From contig JAEOAD010001365.1 of assembly GCA_036365145.1 (NCBI GenBank), positions 5,563,501 to 5,627,500 on the forward strand: a stretch of DNA of 64,000 nucleotides. Reading direction: 5' to 3'. The stretch comes from Orientallactaga sibirica. Its lineage: Eukaryota; Chordata; Mammalia; Rodentia; Dipodidae. The notes under the pieces were generated by a model. That model had not been told where the DNA came from. It saw only the letters and a list, made by a program, of their open reading frames with translations, and ran no database searches. The position numbers were made by a program, and so were the translations under genes. Shown here piece after piece: positions 11,364 to 21,470 of this stretch (positions within the stretch are counted from its first letter, which is position 1; each line of letters starts with the position of its first letter).

Positions 11364-12030
11364 TACCTGCTGAGATGTAGCCGTGGGTACAAGGCTCCAC
11401 AACTTCCTGAATCGTCACACAGAGCTGGGAACTCAGGTGTTCATCATTGCAGTCAGTGCACCCTGTGATATGTAAGTAAACAACCTATAAGAGTTCAACA
11501 AAATGCAGTTACAGAAAAACAGAGAAGTGTTCTCATTTCACTCTCCTTGCTGACACTGCTGCTTGGTTCTAGGAGCTTTGTCCCTGCAAGGTCCCTCTGG
11601 AGCAGCTCCAATCCTGTCCTGATGGTCCATCAGCTTTGGCACTGTGAACAACCACATGTGAGAAGGCCAAGATGTTGGTGGTCCTACCCCACCATGGATG
11701 CTTCTGTGGGACAGCTGGACCTGTCTTGGACCCAGCATCTACTCAGTGTGACTCCAGGCTGACCCAGCCCCCTCATGCCCTCTCTAGACTTTGGAGGGTC
11801 ACGCAGAACTAGTTGGGGATGTGCAGCCTCTTTGGGGAAAGGGCTAGAAATAACCCATTTTCAGGAGGTCTAAAGACCCTCCCCCTTCACTTAATGCAGC
11901 TCTGAGTGCTCCTACCCAGACAGCACCCCCTCCTAGCTCTTTGTCATCCCCAGCCCCCAAACTGTGCTCTGAGCCTCACCCATCCCTTCCAGCCCAAGCT
12001 TCTGGAATGCAAATCAGAGAATGACTCCTT
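11364..12030. other. Spacer, no gene
   Basis: Unique-looking sequence. Two overlapping opposite frames at 11538-11762 are short and without domain features. Confidence 0.45.
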
Positions 12031-12207
12031 TATTTTCTTCTTTTCTCTTTCTTTCTTTCCTTCCTTTCTTCCTTTCTCTCTCTCTTTCTCCCTCCCTTCC
12101 TTCCTTCCTTTCCCCCTTCCTTCCTTCCTTCCTTCCTTCCTTCCTTCCTTCCTTCCCTCCCTCCCTCCCTCCCTCCCTCCCTCCCTCCCTCCCTCCCTCC
12201 CTCCTTC

Positions 12208-12258
<51 letters not shown>

Positions 12259-12260
12259 TC
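12031..12260. repeat. Composite polypyrimidine microsatellite (TTTC / TTCC / CCCT)
   Basis: About 230 bases with almost only C and T on the + strand: mixed CTTT/CTCT, then (TTCC)n, then (CCTC/CCCT)n around 12155-12203, then pure (TTTC)n to 12260. It abuts the reversed A tail of the B1 copy at 12261, so it probably grew from that tail. Frames of 80-130 codons through it are artefacts. Confidence 0.97.
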
Positions 12261-12390
12261 ATCTGGCTCTCATTCTAGCCCAAACTGACCTGGAACTCAC
12301 TCTGTAGTCCCAGGCTGGCCTCAAATTTATAGCGATCCTCCTACAGCTTCCAAATACTGGGATTAAAGGCGTGTGCCACAAAACCAGGCT
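12261..12390 (-). mobile_element. B1-like SINE whose tail is the adjoining microsatellite
   Basis: Reverse B1 body: 'cattctagcccaaactgacc', 'cctcaaatttatagcgatcc', 'tgggattaaaggcgtgtgcc'. The expected A tail is replaced by the TTTC-type tract. Confidence 0.88.
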
Positions 12391-12499
12391 TTCTTACGTT
12401 GTCTACTTTCTGCTGTTCCATTTCTACTCTGGGCCTAGTAAAATGTGATAGGTGAAGGATAAAGAAAGATAGTTTATAATAATTATTATTATAACCATT

Positions 12500-12685
12500 G
12501 TTGTTGTGCTGAGGATGGAACCCAGGGTCTCATGCCTGCTAGGCAAGCATTCTACCACTAGCCACATCCTCAACCCTTGCTTTTTGAAGACAGGGTCTCC
12601 TTATGTAGCCCAGGCTGGCCTTGAATTGATGATGTATTCTCTGGGAGCTGGGATTACAGCTATGTAACACCATGACGGACTTTTA
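12500..12685 (-). mobile_element. ID-like element joined to a B1-like monomer
   Basis: 12500-12562 reads as a reversed ID: 'gatggaacccagggtctcatgc', 'gctaggcaagcattctacca'. From about 12575 a reversed B1 follows ('gacagggtctccttatgtagcc', 'gctgggattacagctatgta'). The two may be separate insertions or a composite SINE of the squirrel/dipodoid type. Confidence 0.7.
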
Positions 12686-12726
12686 ATATTTTAGAATACC
12701 CTTCCACTACCCTCATTAGCTAAAAT

Positions 12727-13009
12727 TCATTGGTCATCATCTATGTCCACATCTGTGAATTCAGCTAAACTAGGATCAAGAATGTGTTTCTGTTTTCATT
12801 ATTTCCTAGAACAGTACAACACTTATTTATATAACATCTCCAACATGCTAGATGCTGTAAGTCATCAGGAGGTGACTTAAAGCCTACAGGATGCTGTGTG
12901 TGAGGTACAATGACTATGCCATCTTACACAAGAGATTCGAGGGTCTGAAGTCTTTGGTTTCCGGCAGGGTCCTGGAATCAACCCTGCCTTGGATACCAGG
13001 AGTTGACTA
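12727..13009 (+). mobile_element. MER2/Tigger-class (pogo) DNA transposon relic
   Basis: The interior 'tttatataacatctccaaca', 'aggtgacttaaagcctacagg' and the end 'gggtcctggaatcaaccctg' and 'ggataccaggagttgactata' match, from memory, MER2/Tigger3-type non-autonomous elements. The terminal bases at both ends form imperfect inverted repeats. Old and degraded; no transposase reading frame. Confidence 0.7.
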
Positions 13010-13029
13010 TATTTTCATTTAATTATTCA

Positions 13030-13180
13030 AAACAATACCTTGAAACAGTTTCAGTTTTGCACCCATTTTATAGATTAAATTATAAAAATATAGAAACACA
13101 AGGTTAATGTGCTTAAGTGAGTTTCCCAGAGTTAGTGAATAAGGGACCATGATTCACATGTGTGTGGCTCAGCTTCTCAG
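13030..13180 (+). mobile_element. MIR-like relic
   Basis: Order of words follows the MIR/L2 end: 'cacccattttatagatta', 'gaaacacaaggttaatgtgc', 'ttcccagagttagtgaataag'. It is strongly diverged, as expected for this ancient family. Confidence 0.6.
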
Positions 13181-13949
13181 AAATGCAGTCTCAGCCACCC
13201 CTCCGGAAGAAAGCCGACAGTGAAGAGAGGAGCAGGCAGGGCCAGCAGGGAGGACTGTGAGGGAGCCCCCAAAGCCTTCAGTCTCCAGCAGAAGTTCTTC
13301 TCAGGGCCTGCAGACAGAAGCCCCTCAAGTTTAGCACCTGAGGTTTGAAGAATCAAGTTTTCTTAAGTAGTCTAATCTTGTGATTTTAGCCCACATAAAA
13401 TAGAATCAGTGTTTAAATGTGGATTTAATGAGATTTCTTTCTTTGAAAAATATTCATTCCACCTGTTGTCACACGTGGGGTTCCCCTACGTGGCACTGTG
13501 GCTGACTTTGATATTGTCTGTCACCTCCTGGTGTCAGGGAAAGCCAGACCATGAGGAGGAAGAGACGGGGTATGCTCAGAGCTGGGGATCTGCTCACCTT
13601 GAGTGTTATAGTCCTGAGAACTGTGTATGGCGTTTGGCACACAAGGGAGACTGTCCACCTTGCCTTGATTGTGCGCGTCATCTCAGACCACACACACTTC
13701 AGAGCTTACTGCACTTGTGGTTTGCATCACACCTGTCATTCCACAGAGAAGTTTTTACCGACAGTGAGGAACAGATCTGTAAAGCCATCTACCTAGAGAT
13801 TACACAGTAGAGCTGAGGACTTCAGTCTGGGTGTTTGTCTAGAGGCAATTCGCTTTGTCCATGAACTTTACATTGAAAGTGAATAATAAAAGTCACATAT
13901 GGGAACAATGGAAAACATAAGAGGAGTAATACAAGCCTAATGCTATGTA
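13181..13949. other. Spacer, no convincing gene
   Basis: Holds a 133-codon plus-strand frame (13409-13810) with a hydrophobic run near its start. No homologue is recognised, another frame overlaps it (13551-13796), and I see no promoter or splice context. I treat it as chance. Confidence 0.45.
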
Positions 13950-14690
13950 ATTCACTAAAAATATGGGCGGGACATAGCATAATATTATTTGAAAGTAAGT
14001 TTAAATATATGTGTTATAAACCATTGACCAACCCACAACCCACTTTAAAAAAAAAACACCAAAGAGTTAAGGATGATAATGTGGAGTCATAAAAACTACA
14101 ATTAATCCAAGAGAAGATGAGAAAAACAGGCAAGACAAATAAAAACAAGTATCAAGATGATCAACTTAACTACATTCAAAGTCACACTAAATATAAATGG
14201 CCCAAACAGTCCCACTTAAAAAATTACATTGTCTAAAAACTGTCTGCTTTAAACATAAAGCAAAGTGGAGATAAAAATGGAAGGATGCTAAGGTGTTCTT
14301 TAAAGGTGAATGACTAACAAACTGTGGTATAGCTGTACAATAAAATAACCCCACTCAGCAATAAAAATAAATGAGTGGTTGATTTATACACCATGGGAAA
14401 ATTTAAATGCATTTAAAAAGTAAAAAAAAAAAAAAGACCAAAAGGCTATATATTTTATGACTCAATTTATATTATGGAAAATTAAAATTTTGTGGACAAT
14501 AAACAGATCTGTATTTGCCAGGAATTGTGTTTGACTACACAGGGATTCATGAGAGGCAGATGAATTTGTTCTGTGTAGTACTAGGGGAATAAACACATGG
14601 CTTTATGGCTCTTTTGGAAATCCGTAGAACAAACTTTGTAGTATGTATGTTTAGATCAACTTAATATTGAAAGGTTCCAAGATAGAATGC
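13950..14690 (+). mobile_element. Old L1 3'-end fragment
   Basis: The passage 'ctgtggtatagctgtacaat', 'actcagcaataaaaataaatg', 'ttttatgactcaatttatat' follows the end of ORF2 in mammalian L1 and its 3' UTR. All frames are broken. Confidence 0.65.
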
Positions 14691-15748
14691 ATATCATAAG
14701 AAATGACTCTAATTCTGACAGATGTATGGCATTGAAGGAAAGGGAAGGAAAGGAAAAGGTGGTGTCTTCAGTGAAAACAAAGACACAGTGTCTAAATATA
14801 GGCCCCCAGGTGACCTATTTGTTCATCCCAGAGAGAGGAACTACTTTACATACTTAATAGCCAAACAAGTGAATTAGCAATTTGCAAGCATTATAACTCA
14901 AGTTTCTTGGTGTCAAAGGAATAATTTGCAAATAGCAAGGTGTGGAGCAAAGGGACAAACTTCATGATCATTTTCTATAAAGTTTTAACATATATATGTA
15001 TATATAATATCTAAGAATTATTGTATACGTCTACGTAAATATTTCTTCATTTTTTTTTTAAAGAACAGGAACTTATTTCCTTTCTTTGAAATCAAGACGT
15101 GCTGAGTTACTTTAATGAACAAAATATATCAAGGAAGAAAAATAATACCTTTACAGTGGAGAAATCTGACAGAATTGACCAACTGATTGATACTATCTCC
15201 AGTAATATATATATATGTGCATGTGTGTGTGTGTGTAACTCCATATATATATATATATATCACCATATATATATATGTGGTAAAATTTTACCCTTTCTAT
15301 GCTATGAGAAGGGCACTTTACCTTCAAGCATCCAGTATCAATATGACAAACCCAGTCTACAAACACCTGATTAGCACCTTGCAAGTGCAGTGGCATGTCA
15401 GCAAGCAAACAAGAAATACTGAGACATCAGAACAGATCTGAGAGAATAAGGACATGTGACCACTAAACATAAAAATGGCCTCTTAGACTGTATTCTGGGA
15501 CAGAAAAGTACATTAATGGAAAACCTGGGGAGATAGTGTATTGATGTTCATTTATTAAATTGGACAAATTTGGACATATATATGCAAGGTTTTAACATTA
15601 GGGAGAGATGAGTGAAGGCTATAATGGCAATCTTAGTCATAGCTTTCCAAGTCTTCTATAAACCTAAAACTATTCCAAGATAATTCTCTTTTCAAATTTG
15701 GAAGGATGAAAGCATAATCACAGAAGCACGCATCAGAAGAAAGATGGT
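14691..15748. other. AT-rich spacer with (TA)n/(TG)n tract
   Basis: A compound TA/TG microsatellite lies at 15203-15281. The rest is AT-rich and may include further L1 remnants that cannot be assigned by eye. No gene. Confidence 0.45.
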
Positions 15749-15918
15749 GGGGCTGGAGAGATGGCTCAATGGTTAAGGTGCTTGCCTGCAAAGCCTAACA
15801 ACCAGGGTTCCATCCCTCGGTACCTATGCAAAGCTGGATGCGTAAAGTGGTGCATGCATCTGGAGTTCATTTACAGTGGCAAGAGACCTTGGCATACCCA
15901 TTCTCTCCCCCCTCCTAT
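15749..15918 (+). mobile_element. DIP-like SINE, 3'-shortened
   Basis: Clear head GGGGCTGGAGAGATGGCTCA and body to 'ggcatacccattctctcccc'. It runs into a second SINE without the usual AAATAAA tail. Confidence 0.87.
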
Positions 15919-15920
15919 CT

Positions 15921-16245
15921 GGATAGATGGCAGGCTGAGTAGATGGCTCTGTGGTTAAAAGCATTTGCTGTGACAGCCTGACAGCTGGAGTTTAGGTCCT
16001 TAGGACTCACCTAAAGCCAATGCGATGGTACACACACATCTGTAGTACTAACGCACCTATGACAATGGGAGGCGGGTCAACAAAATCTGGAAGCTCACAG
16101 GCCACCTAGTCTGCCATTCACAGAGACAAACAAGAGAGACACTGTCTCAGACTAGATGGAAGGTGAGGACAGAGCACTCTGACCTCCACACATGCACCAG
16201 GCAAGTGCACACCCATACACACCACACACACATACACCTACATAC
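15921..16245 (+). mobile_element. Second tRNA-headed SINE type with long body
   Basis: Begins 'ggcaggctgagtagatggct' with a tRNA-like A box ('tggctctgtggttaaaagca'), then a body different from DIP: 'gatggtacacacacatctg', 'gaagctcacaggccacc', 'agacaaacaagagagacac', ending in CA-rich sequence. Resembles a rodent B2-superfamily element other than DIP; the subfamily is unknown to me. Confidence 0.6.
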
Positions 16246-16369
16246 ATATTCCATACAAACATACCTCCTTCAGCAGGGCTCTCTGCCCAGTGGAGATTTA
16301 AGTAGGAAGCTTAATCTTAATCAAAAACACCTGAGGCTATGGATCCATTTACATTCAAACCACCACACC

Positions 16370-16475
16370 CAGTAATCCCAACTCTTAGGAAGCTGAGGCA
16401 GGAGGATGGAGAGAGTTTGAGGCCAGCGTGGGCTATATAGTGAGACCCGATCTCACAAGAAAAGCAATAAAAATT
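16370..16475 (+). mobile_element. B1-like SINE fragment
   Basis: 'agtaatcccaactcttagga', 'gaggcaggaggatggagag', 'cgtgggctatatagtgagac' and an A-rich end. The 5' part is missing. Confidence 0.8.
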
Positions 16476-16609
16476 CCTAGACAAAAGTTTAGCAAATCCA
16501 ACTCAACAAAACACAAATATGATAAATGTTTCCCCCAGGAATGGTAGATTAATTTAACACACAAAAGTTAATGAACACAATTCACCTCTATTTGAAAACT
16601 AAAATAAAT

Positions 16610-16610
<1 letters not shown>
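16476..16610 (+). mobile_element. L1 ORF2 relic, reverse-transcriptase region (segment 1)
   Basis: The words 'cccaggaatggtagattaat' and 'caattcacctctatttgaaa' match the L1 ORF2 stretch that precedes the DAEKAFDKI-type region. The element continues at 17441, 17980, 18714 and 20440 in the same orientation, with insertions between. Confidence 0.65.

Positions 16611-16641
<31 letters not shown>
16611..16641 (+). repeat. (TG)n microsatellite
   Basis: About 15 perfect TG units directly after the L1 segment, followed by more degenerate TG-rich sequence. Confidence 0.95.
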
Positions 16642-16730
16642 CCTGTGTATGTGCCTGCATCTATAACATTTATTTTCAAATGTGCATTTGTTTTAACACA
16701 ATGGATACACTAGGACACAATTTTGTGTTT

Positions 16731-17005
16731 GGGTACACACAGTTTTTTTTTATTATCATTATTTTATTTTTTGGAGAGAGAGAGGGAGGAGACAGATAGA
16801 GATGGGTGCGCCAGCAGTCTCTCAGCTGCTGTGAACGAAATCCAGATGCGTGTGCCCCCTTTTGGGCAAGTGCAGCATTGCGTGCTTGCCTCACTTTGCA
16901 TCTGGCTAAACATGGGACCTGGAGATTCGAACCAGGTTCTTAGGCTTAACAGGCAGGCACCTTAACCACTAAGCCATCTCTCCAGCCCTGGGTACACACA
17001 GTTTT
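16731..17005 (-). mobile_element. DIP-like SINE with 16-bp target duplication
   Basis: Reverse DIP ends in 'ccactaagccatctctccagccc'. GGGTACACACAGTTTT is found at 16731-16746 and, from 16990 onward, again after the element. The exact duplication marks a comparatively young insertion. Confidence 0.93.
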
Positions 17006-17440
17006 ACATATGACATACAGCACAAACGCCGAGCTCTGTGCCCGGCTGTGGTGAGCCTGGGAGTAAGCAGAAAGCACAGGTCACTCATCTCAACCACCCA
17101 CTAGCAATAGTGTTAACACAACCCCACACATTCTCATCACCTGATTTAAGAAAACCTCCTTCCCTAACTCACCTTAGTTTGTGAGCTGTAGTCTTCCTGA
17201 TACCCACTTGTGTAACCAGCTTCAGGGCTCTTTCCAAGATAAGTAAATGTCACCGTTTAGTGTAACATTTCCTAACCAGACAATGAACAAAGCATACAGC
17301 TGCCATCTCTACCGGGTTTGTGATTGGGTGTCACTGAGAGTTTTTGATTATTGTGCTATCTCACCTCAACTTTGCCATAAGCACGAGGATTTTTCTTGCT
17401 GGATATAAAATAACATCCTGCTTTTCAGGAATATGCATCG
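17006..17440. other. Unclassified insertion or spacer inside the L1 remains
   Basis: Sequence between two L1 ORF2 segments that does not resemble L1. It could be another old transposon. No coding signal. Confidence 0.4.
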
Positions 17441-17543
17441 TGTGCTATAGCAGAACTAATTGTGATCATCTTAATCGATACAGAAAAGGCATTGGACAAA
17501 ATTCAGCAGCAGTCCATGATAAGAGCTTGTAGCAAACGAGGAA
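17441..17543 (+). pseudogene. L1 ORF2 relic, reverse-transcriptase region (segment 2)
   Basis: 'gtgatcatcttaatcgatac' and 'gaaaaggcattggacaaaat' give in translation the well-known RT-region pattern D-[TA]-E-K-A-[LF]-D-K-I. The frame is closed by stops. The segment breaks off at a TA dinucleotide where a DNA transposon is inserted. Confidence 0.72.
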
Positions 17544-17778
17544 TACAGATGGTGCCTGACTTACTGTGTTTCCACTTACGATTTCTTGACATCAGGATTG
17601 TGTGAAAGTGATGCGGATTCAGTAGAAACTGTACTAGGAATTTTGAATTTAAATCTTTTCTTCCAGGCCCCAGGGACATGCTGTAGGATAGCCTGTGGCA
17701 ATGCTAAGTAAGAGTACTGTTGCTCTGAGTATAGTGTACAGTCATAAAGGGGGCTGCTCTGCCCCTCTCTCCTTCCTC

Positions 17779-17832
<54 letters not shown>

Positions 17833-17979
17833 AAAAAGCTGATGCTTTGCCTGTGTCATGTTGGTAAGCTGAGGTGTTTGGTAGGTTAAGCTTATTGGGT
17901 GTATTTTCTACATATGAAATGCACAACTTATCTGGATAGAACACCAATTTAAAATGAAGAGGCACGCCATATCTACATA
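17544..17979 (+). mobile_element. Tigger/pogo-class DNA transposon relic inserted in L1
   Basis: The element starts CAGATGGTGCCTGAC at 17546 and ends near CCATATCTAC; these are imperfect inverted ends. TA dinucleotides at 17544-17545 and 17978-17979 fit the TA target duplication of this superfamily. L1 ORF2 resumes right after it ('gggaacttcctc'). Interior words 'gtgaaagtgatgcggattcag' fit non-autonomous Tigger-type elements from memory. A (CT)n tract at 17767-17829 has grown inside. Confidence 0.72.
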
Positions 17980-18353
17980 AGGGAACTTCCTCGGCTAGGC
18001 TAAGGGTGTCTATGAAGAGACTACAGCTAGTATCATACTGAATGATAAAAGAGTCATGCTTCCCCTAAGATGGGGAAAGAGCTAGCCATGTCTGATCCTT
18101 CAGCTTCATTAAAACTCATGGGAGATGGCCCTCTAGTGCAATAAGTCAAACTTCATTCATTCATACATTCATACTTACATGCATGTATACATATACAAAT
18201 GACAAACAAATATGACACTTTATGAGAATTTTAAATAATATACAAAATCAAATAGAATTAGTAAGTGGATTTATCAGTGTAGCAGGGAACAAAAATATAC
18301 AACAAGCCCTTATGAAGTTTTAAAAACATCAAAACATCAAAAAAAATTAAATA
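17980..18353 (+). pseudogene. L1 ORF2 relic, reverse-transcriptase region (segment 3)
   Basis: 'gggaacttcctcggc', 'tctatgaagagactacagct', 'atcatactgaatgataaaag' follow ORF2 order directly from segment 2. From about 18145 the sequence is disturbed by an ATTC/ATAC microsatellite and decay. Confidence 0.72.
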
Positions 18354-18501
18354 GGGGCTGGAGGAGTGGCTTAGCTGTTAAGGTGCTTGCCTGAAAAGCC
18401 AAAGGACCCAGGTTTGATTCCCCAGGACCCATGTAAACCAGATGCACAAGGTGGCACATGTATCCAGAGTTCATTTGCAGTGGCTGGAGGCCATGGAGTT
18501 C

Positions 18502-18547
<46 letters not shown>

Positions 18548-18576
18548 TCAATCAATTAATAAATAAATTTAAATAG
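18354..18576 (+). mobile_element. DIP-like SINE
   Basis: Head GGGGCTGGAGGAGTGGCTTAG, body to 'gtggctggaggccatggag', a (CT)17 run at 18509-18542, and an AATAAATAAATTTAA tail. Inserted within the L1 relic. Confidence 0.88.
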
Positions 18577-18577
18577 T

Positions 18578-18713
18578 AGCTAAGCATGGTGAGGCACTCC
18601 TTAATCCCAAGATATGGGAGGTTGAGGCAGGAGGATCACAATTTCAAGGTCAGACTGAGATACATAGTGAATTCTAAACTAGTCACAGTGAGATGCCATC
18701 TCATAAAAAATCC
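18578..18713 (+). mobile_element. B1-like SINE, diverged
   Basis: 'agctaagcatggtgaggcac', 'gttgaggcaggaggatcac', 'acatagtgaattctaaact', then a short A-rich end. Lies directly behind the DIP tail. Confidence 0.82.
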
Positions 18714-19499
18714 ATTTTTGATCATATCAAAAAATTTTAATGGTATAGAAATATTAGCTAGGGATAAATGCATAATGTGTATTACTTAATGATAATCACA
18801 AATTACTGCTGAAGTAAAGTAGAAAAGACATATACATTGAGAGCTATTCTGTGCTTAAGAACTAAAGCCTTGTTAATATGAGTGTTTAATTTGGTCTAAA
18901 ATTAATTTATGGACTGAAATTTCAATCACAATTTCTCAGGATTTTTGACAAGCTGAGTCTAAATTGATATAGAAGTGCAAATGCCATATAAAACAATATT
19001 GGGGGAAAAACAGCAACGTCAGAGGACTTACAATACTTTATGTTAAGCTCTCCTCAGAAGCCTCAGAGCTGAAGATGATCCAATTATCTGCACAATTCAG
19101 AGAGACACAGGTCAGCCGATAGGAGGGAAGTCTGAGAGTGGAAACATCTCCCATGGAGAATTGAGTTTTGGCAAAAGCACCAGGGTTTTTAGGAGAGAGA
19201 GGAATGCCTACAATGAGCCATGCTGAAACAGTTAGGTTGGACAATAGCAACTCCCTTTATGACCTTACACTGTACACAAAAATGAGCACTGTTAGAGGAA
19301 AGTAGAGGGGAAAATCTCACACCCTTGGGCTGGGCAAACATTTCTTAGATACACTGTAACTAACAAAAACCTTAAAAGAAAAAATTTATAGGCGGGACTT
19401 AACACGTTAAAAGCTGTTACTCTTTGAAAGAAATAGTTACAGAAAAGAAATAATCTACAAACTAAGCCATAATGTTTGAGAATTCTATTTGAAGAATAG
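18714..19499 (+). pseudogene. L1 ORF2 relic, downstream segment (segment 4)
   Basis: Ordered ORF2 words: 'attagctagggataaatgca', 'attgagagctattctgtgc', 'ttttgacaagctgagtctaa', 'gtcagaggacttacaatact', 'ttaaaagctgttactctttg'. All frames are stopped repeatedly. The match breaks at 19499, where array 2 starts, and resumes near 20440. Confidence 0.75.
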
Positions 19500-20350
19500 G
19501 GCTGGGGTTGTAGAGTCAGCAGTAGAGCGCTTGTCTAGAATCCACAGTGAGGGGCTGGGGCGTGGCTCAGCGGTAGAGCACTTGTCTAGAATCCACAGTG
19601 AGGGGCTGGGGGAGTGGCTCAGTGGTAGAGCAATTGTCTAGAATCCACAGTGAGGGGCTGGGGGGCGTGGCTTAGTGGTAGAGCAATTGTCTAGAATCCA
19701 CAGTGAGGGGCTGGGGCATGGCTCAGCGGTACAGCACTTGTCTAGAATCCACAGAGAGGGGCTGGGGGCGTGGCTCAGCGGTAGAACACTTGTCTAGAAT
19801 ACACCAGTGAGGGGCTGGGGGCATGGCTCAGGGGTAGAGCACTTGTCTAGAATCCACAGTGAGGGGCTGGGGGCGTGGCTCAGCGGTAGAGCACTTGTCT
19901 AGAATCCACAGTGAGGGGCTGGGGCGTGGCTCAGTGGTAGAACACTTGTCTAGATCCACCAGTGAGGGCTGGGGGCATGGCTCAGTGGTAGAGCACTTGT
20001 CTAGAATCCACAGTGAGGGGCTGGGGCGTGGCTCAGCGGTAGAGCATTTGTCTAGAATCCACAGTGAGGGGCTGGGGGCGTGGCTCAGTGGTAGAACACT
20101 TGTCTAGAATCCACAGTGAGGGGCTGGGGGCGTGGCTCAGTGGTAGAGCACTTGTCTAGAATCCACATTGAGGGGATGGGGGCGTGGCTCAGTGGTAGAA
20201 CACTTGTCTAGAATACACCAGTGAGGGGCTGGGGGCATGGCTCAGGGGTAGAGCACTTGTCTAGAATCCACAGTGAAGGGCTGGGGCGTGGCTCAGTGGT
20301 AAAGCCCTTGTCTGTCTTTCTTGAGGCCCTGGGATCCACACAAAATAAAA
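19500..20350 (+). repeat. Array 2: ID-derived tandem repeat, about 16 units
   Basis: Sixteen head-to-tail units of 51-53 bp. The first unit (19500) is the most ID-like in its head ('ggctggggttgtagagtcag'), and the last one continues into an ID-like 3' half ('gaggccctgggatccacac') and an A-rich tail. Two units with the private word 'aatacaccagtgagg' and 'catggctcaggggtagag' lie 414 bp apart, an eight-unit higher-order period. No TTTT run lies inside the units. An 82-codon frame (19859-20107) repeats a 17-residue unit and is an artefact. Confidence 0.94.
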
Positions 20351-20439
20351 ACAACAATAATAAATGCATGCATATATATAAGCATGTGTATAAACACACA
20401 TATATCCATATATGTGTATGCACAAACACTAATCTGAAA

Positions 20440-20678
20440 GGGGTATGTGTGCAAAATTATATATAAAGAACTGATAGAGTTCAAATGGAAGACATCTCAA
20501 ATGGGGAACTATTCATACCAGCCCTTCACAGAAAGGATATATGGATGTCAAGTAAGAACATAAATATAAAGCCTTTAATCCCAGCACTCGGGAGGCAGAG
20601 GTAGGAGGATCACCATGAGTGGAGGCCACCCTGAGACTACATAGTGAATTCCAGGTCAGCCTGGGCTAGAGTGAAACC

Positions 20679-20713
<35 letters not shown>

Positions 20714-21470
20714 ATAAATATTTGTTCAGCACCGTTAACCATTAAGCAAATGCAAATGCAATCCCAGTGAGACACAACTCTACACACACGAGAAGGTAAA
20801 GTTAGGAAGGCTGACAATACCAAGTGTCGACAAAGCCACGGAGCAACCGGAACTCTTATGTATCACCGGTGGCTGGTTTTGAAAGCTATTAATTCATTAT
20901 AAAGCTGATGTATATTTACCACATAACCCAGCAATCACAGTCCTAAGTGTTCATCTGAGATAAATACAACAAATTATAAGCCAAACCCTTGTACATATGT
21001 GTTCCTAGAGTGACCTCAGACTACCACACCCACGGCTGAGTAAATGTTTGATGGAAGATCCATCCTGTGGATCCCAGCCTTGTAATAGAAAGAAACCATC
21101 TAACCATACACACAACAAAAAGGCTCAATTTCAAAAGCAGGATGCTAAGTAAAAGAAGCCAGCTGTGGAGGGAAGCACACGGTATGATTCTACGTGTTTG
21201 AAATCCTAGGCAAAAGGCAAAATGATCGTGACAGACAGATCAGTGGTTGCCAGGGGCTGTTACAGATGGCAAGCAAGGGATGCATGGAGGAGCATTTGGG
21301 GTGATGGGCGTGCTCTAAGTCCTGACTGTGGTGGTGGCTTCACAGCTGGGCACATTTTTGTTTTCAAAATTCAACAAATAGTTGGTAACCTTAAACAGGT
21401 TGCTTGCATTGCATGTGAATTATACCTCAGGAAATATGATTTTCAAAAGGTTCCTTGCAACTAGGAAGGG
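20440..21470 (+). mobile_element. L1 ORF2 C-terminal end and 3' UTR relic
   Basis: Resumes at 'atatataaagaactgatagag' and 'gaagacatctcaaatgggg', then 'caatcccagtgagacacaac', 'accacataacccagcaatca', 'gatcagtggttgccaggggc' and a 3' end 'tgaattatacctcaggaaat'. This is the classic order of an old mammalian L1 3' end. A B1 copy is inserted at 20568. Confidence 0.82.
20554..20721 (+). mobile_element. 5'-truncated B1-like SINE with 14-bp target duplication, inside L1
   Basis: AAGAACATAAATAT occurs at 20554-20567 and 20708-20721 around a B1 body that starts 'cctttaatcccagcactcgg' and ends in an A-run of about 28. Confidence 0.94.

Noticed and set aside
13409..13810. 133-codon frame with a hydrophobic start
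   Set aside because: Could look like a signal peptide, but no homologue is recognised and another frame is open in the same DNA. A conservation test would decide.
15749..15830. tRNA-like sequence with A and B boxes
   Set aside because: It is the head of a DIP-like SINE, not a tRNA gene; no acceptor-stem pairing or CCA-ready end. The same holds for all DIP and ID copies.
19859..20107. 82-codon frame with a 17-residue repeat in array 2 (similar frames at 10885-11082, 34428-34685, 35381-35623)
   Set aside because: The unit is often exactly 51 bp, so one frame stays open by arithmetic. No start context, and the frame breaks wherever a unit is 52 or 53 bp.
17441..20550. L1 ORF2 as an active reverse transcriptase gene
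   Set aside because: Split by several insertions and closed by many stops; only relic homology remains.
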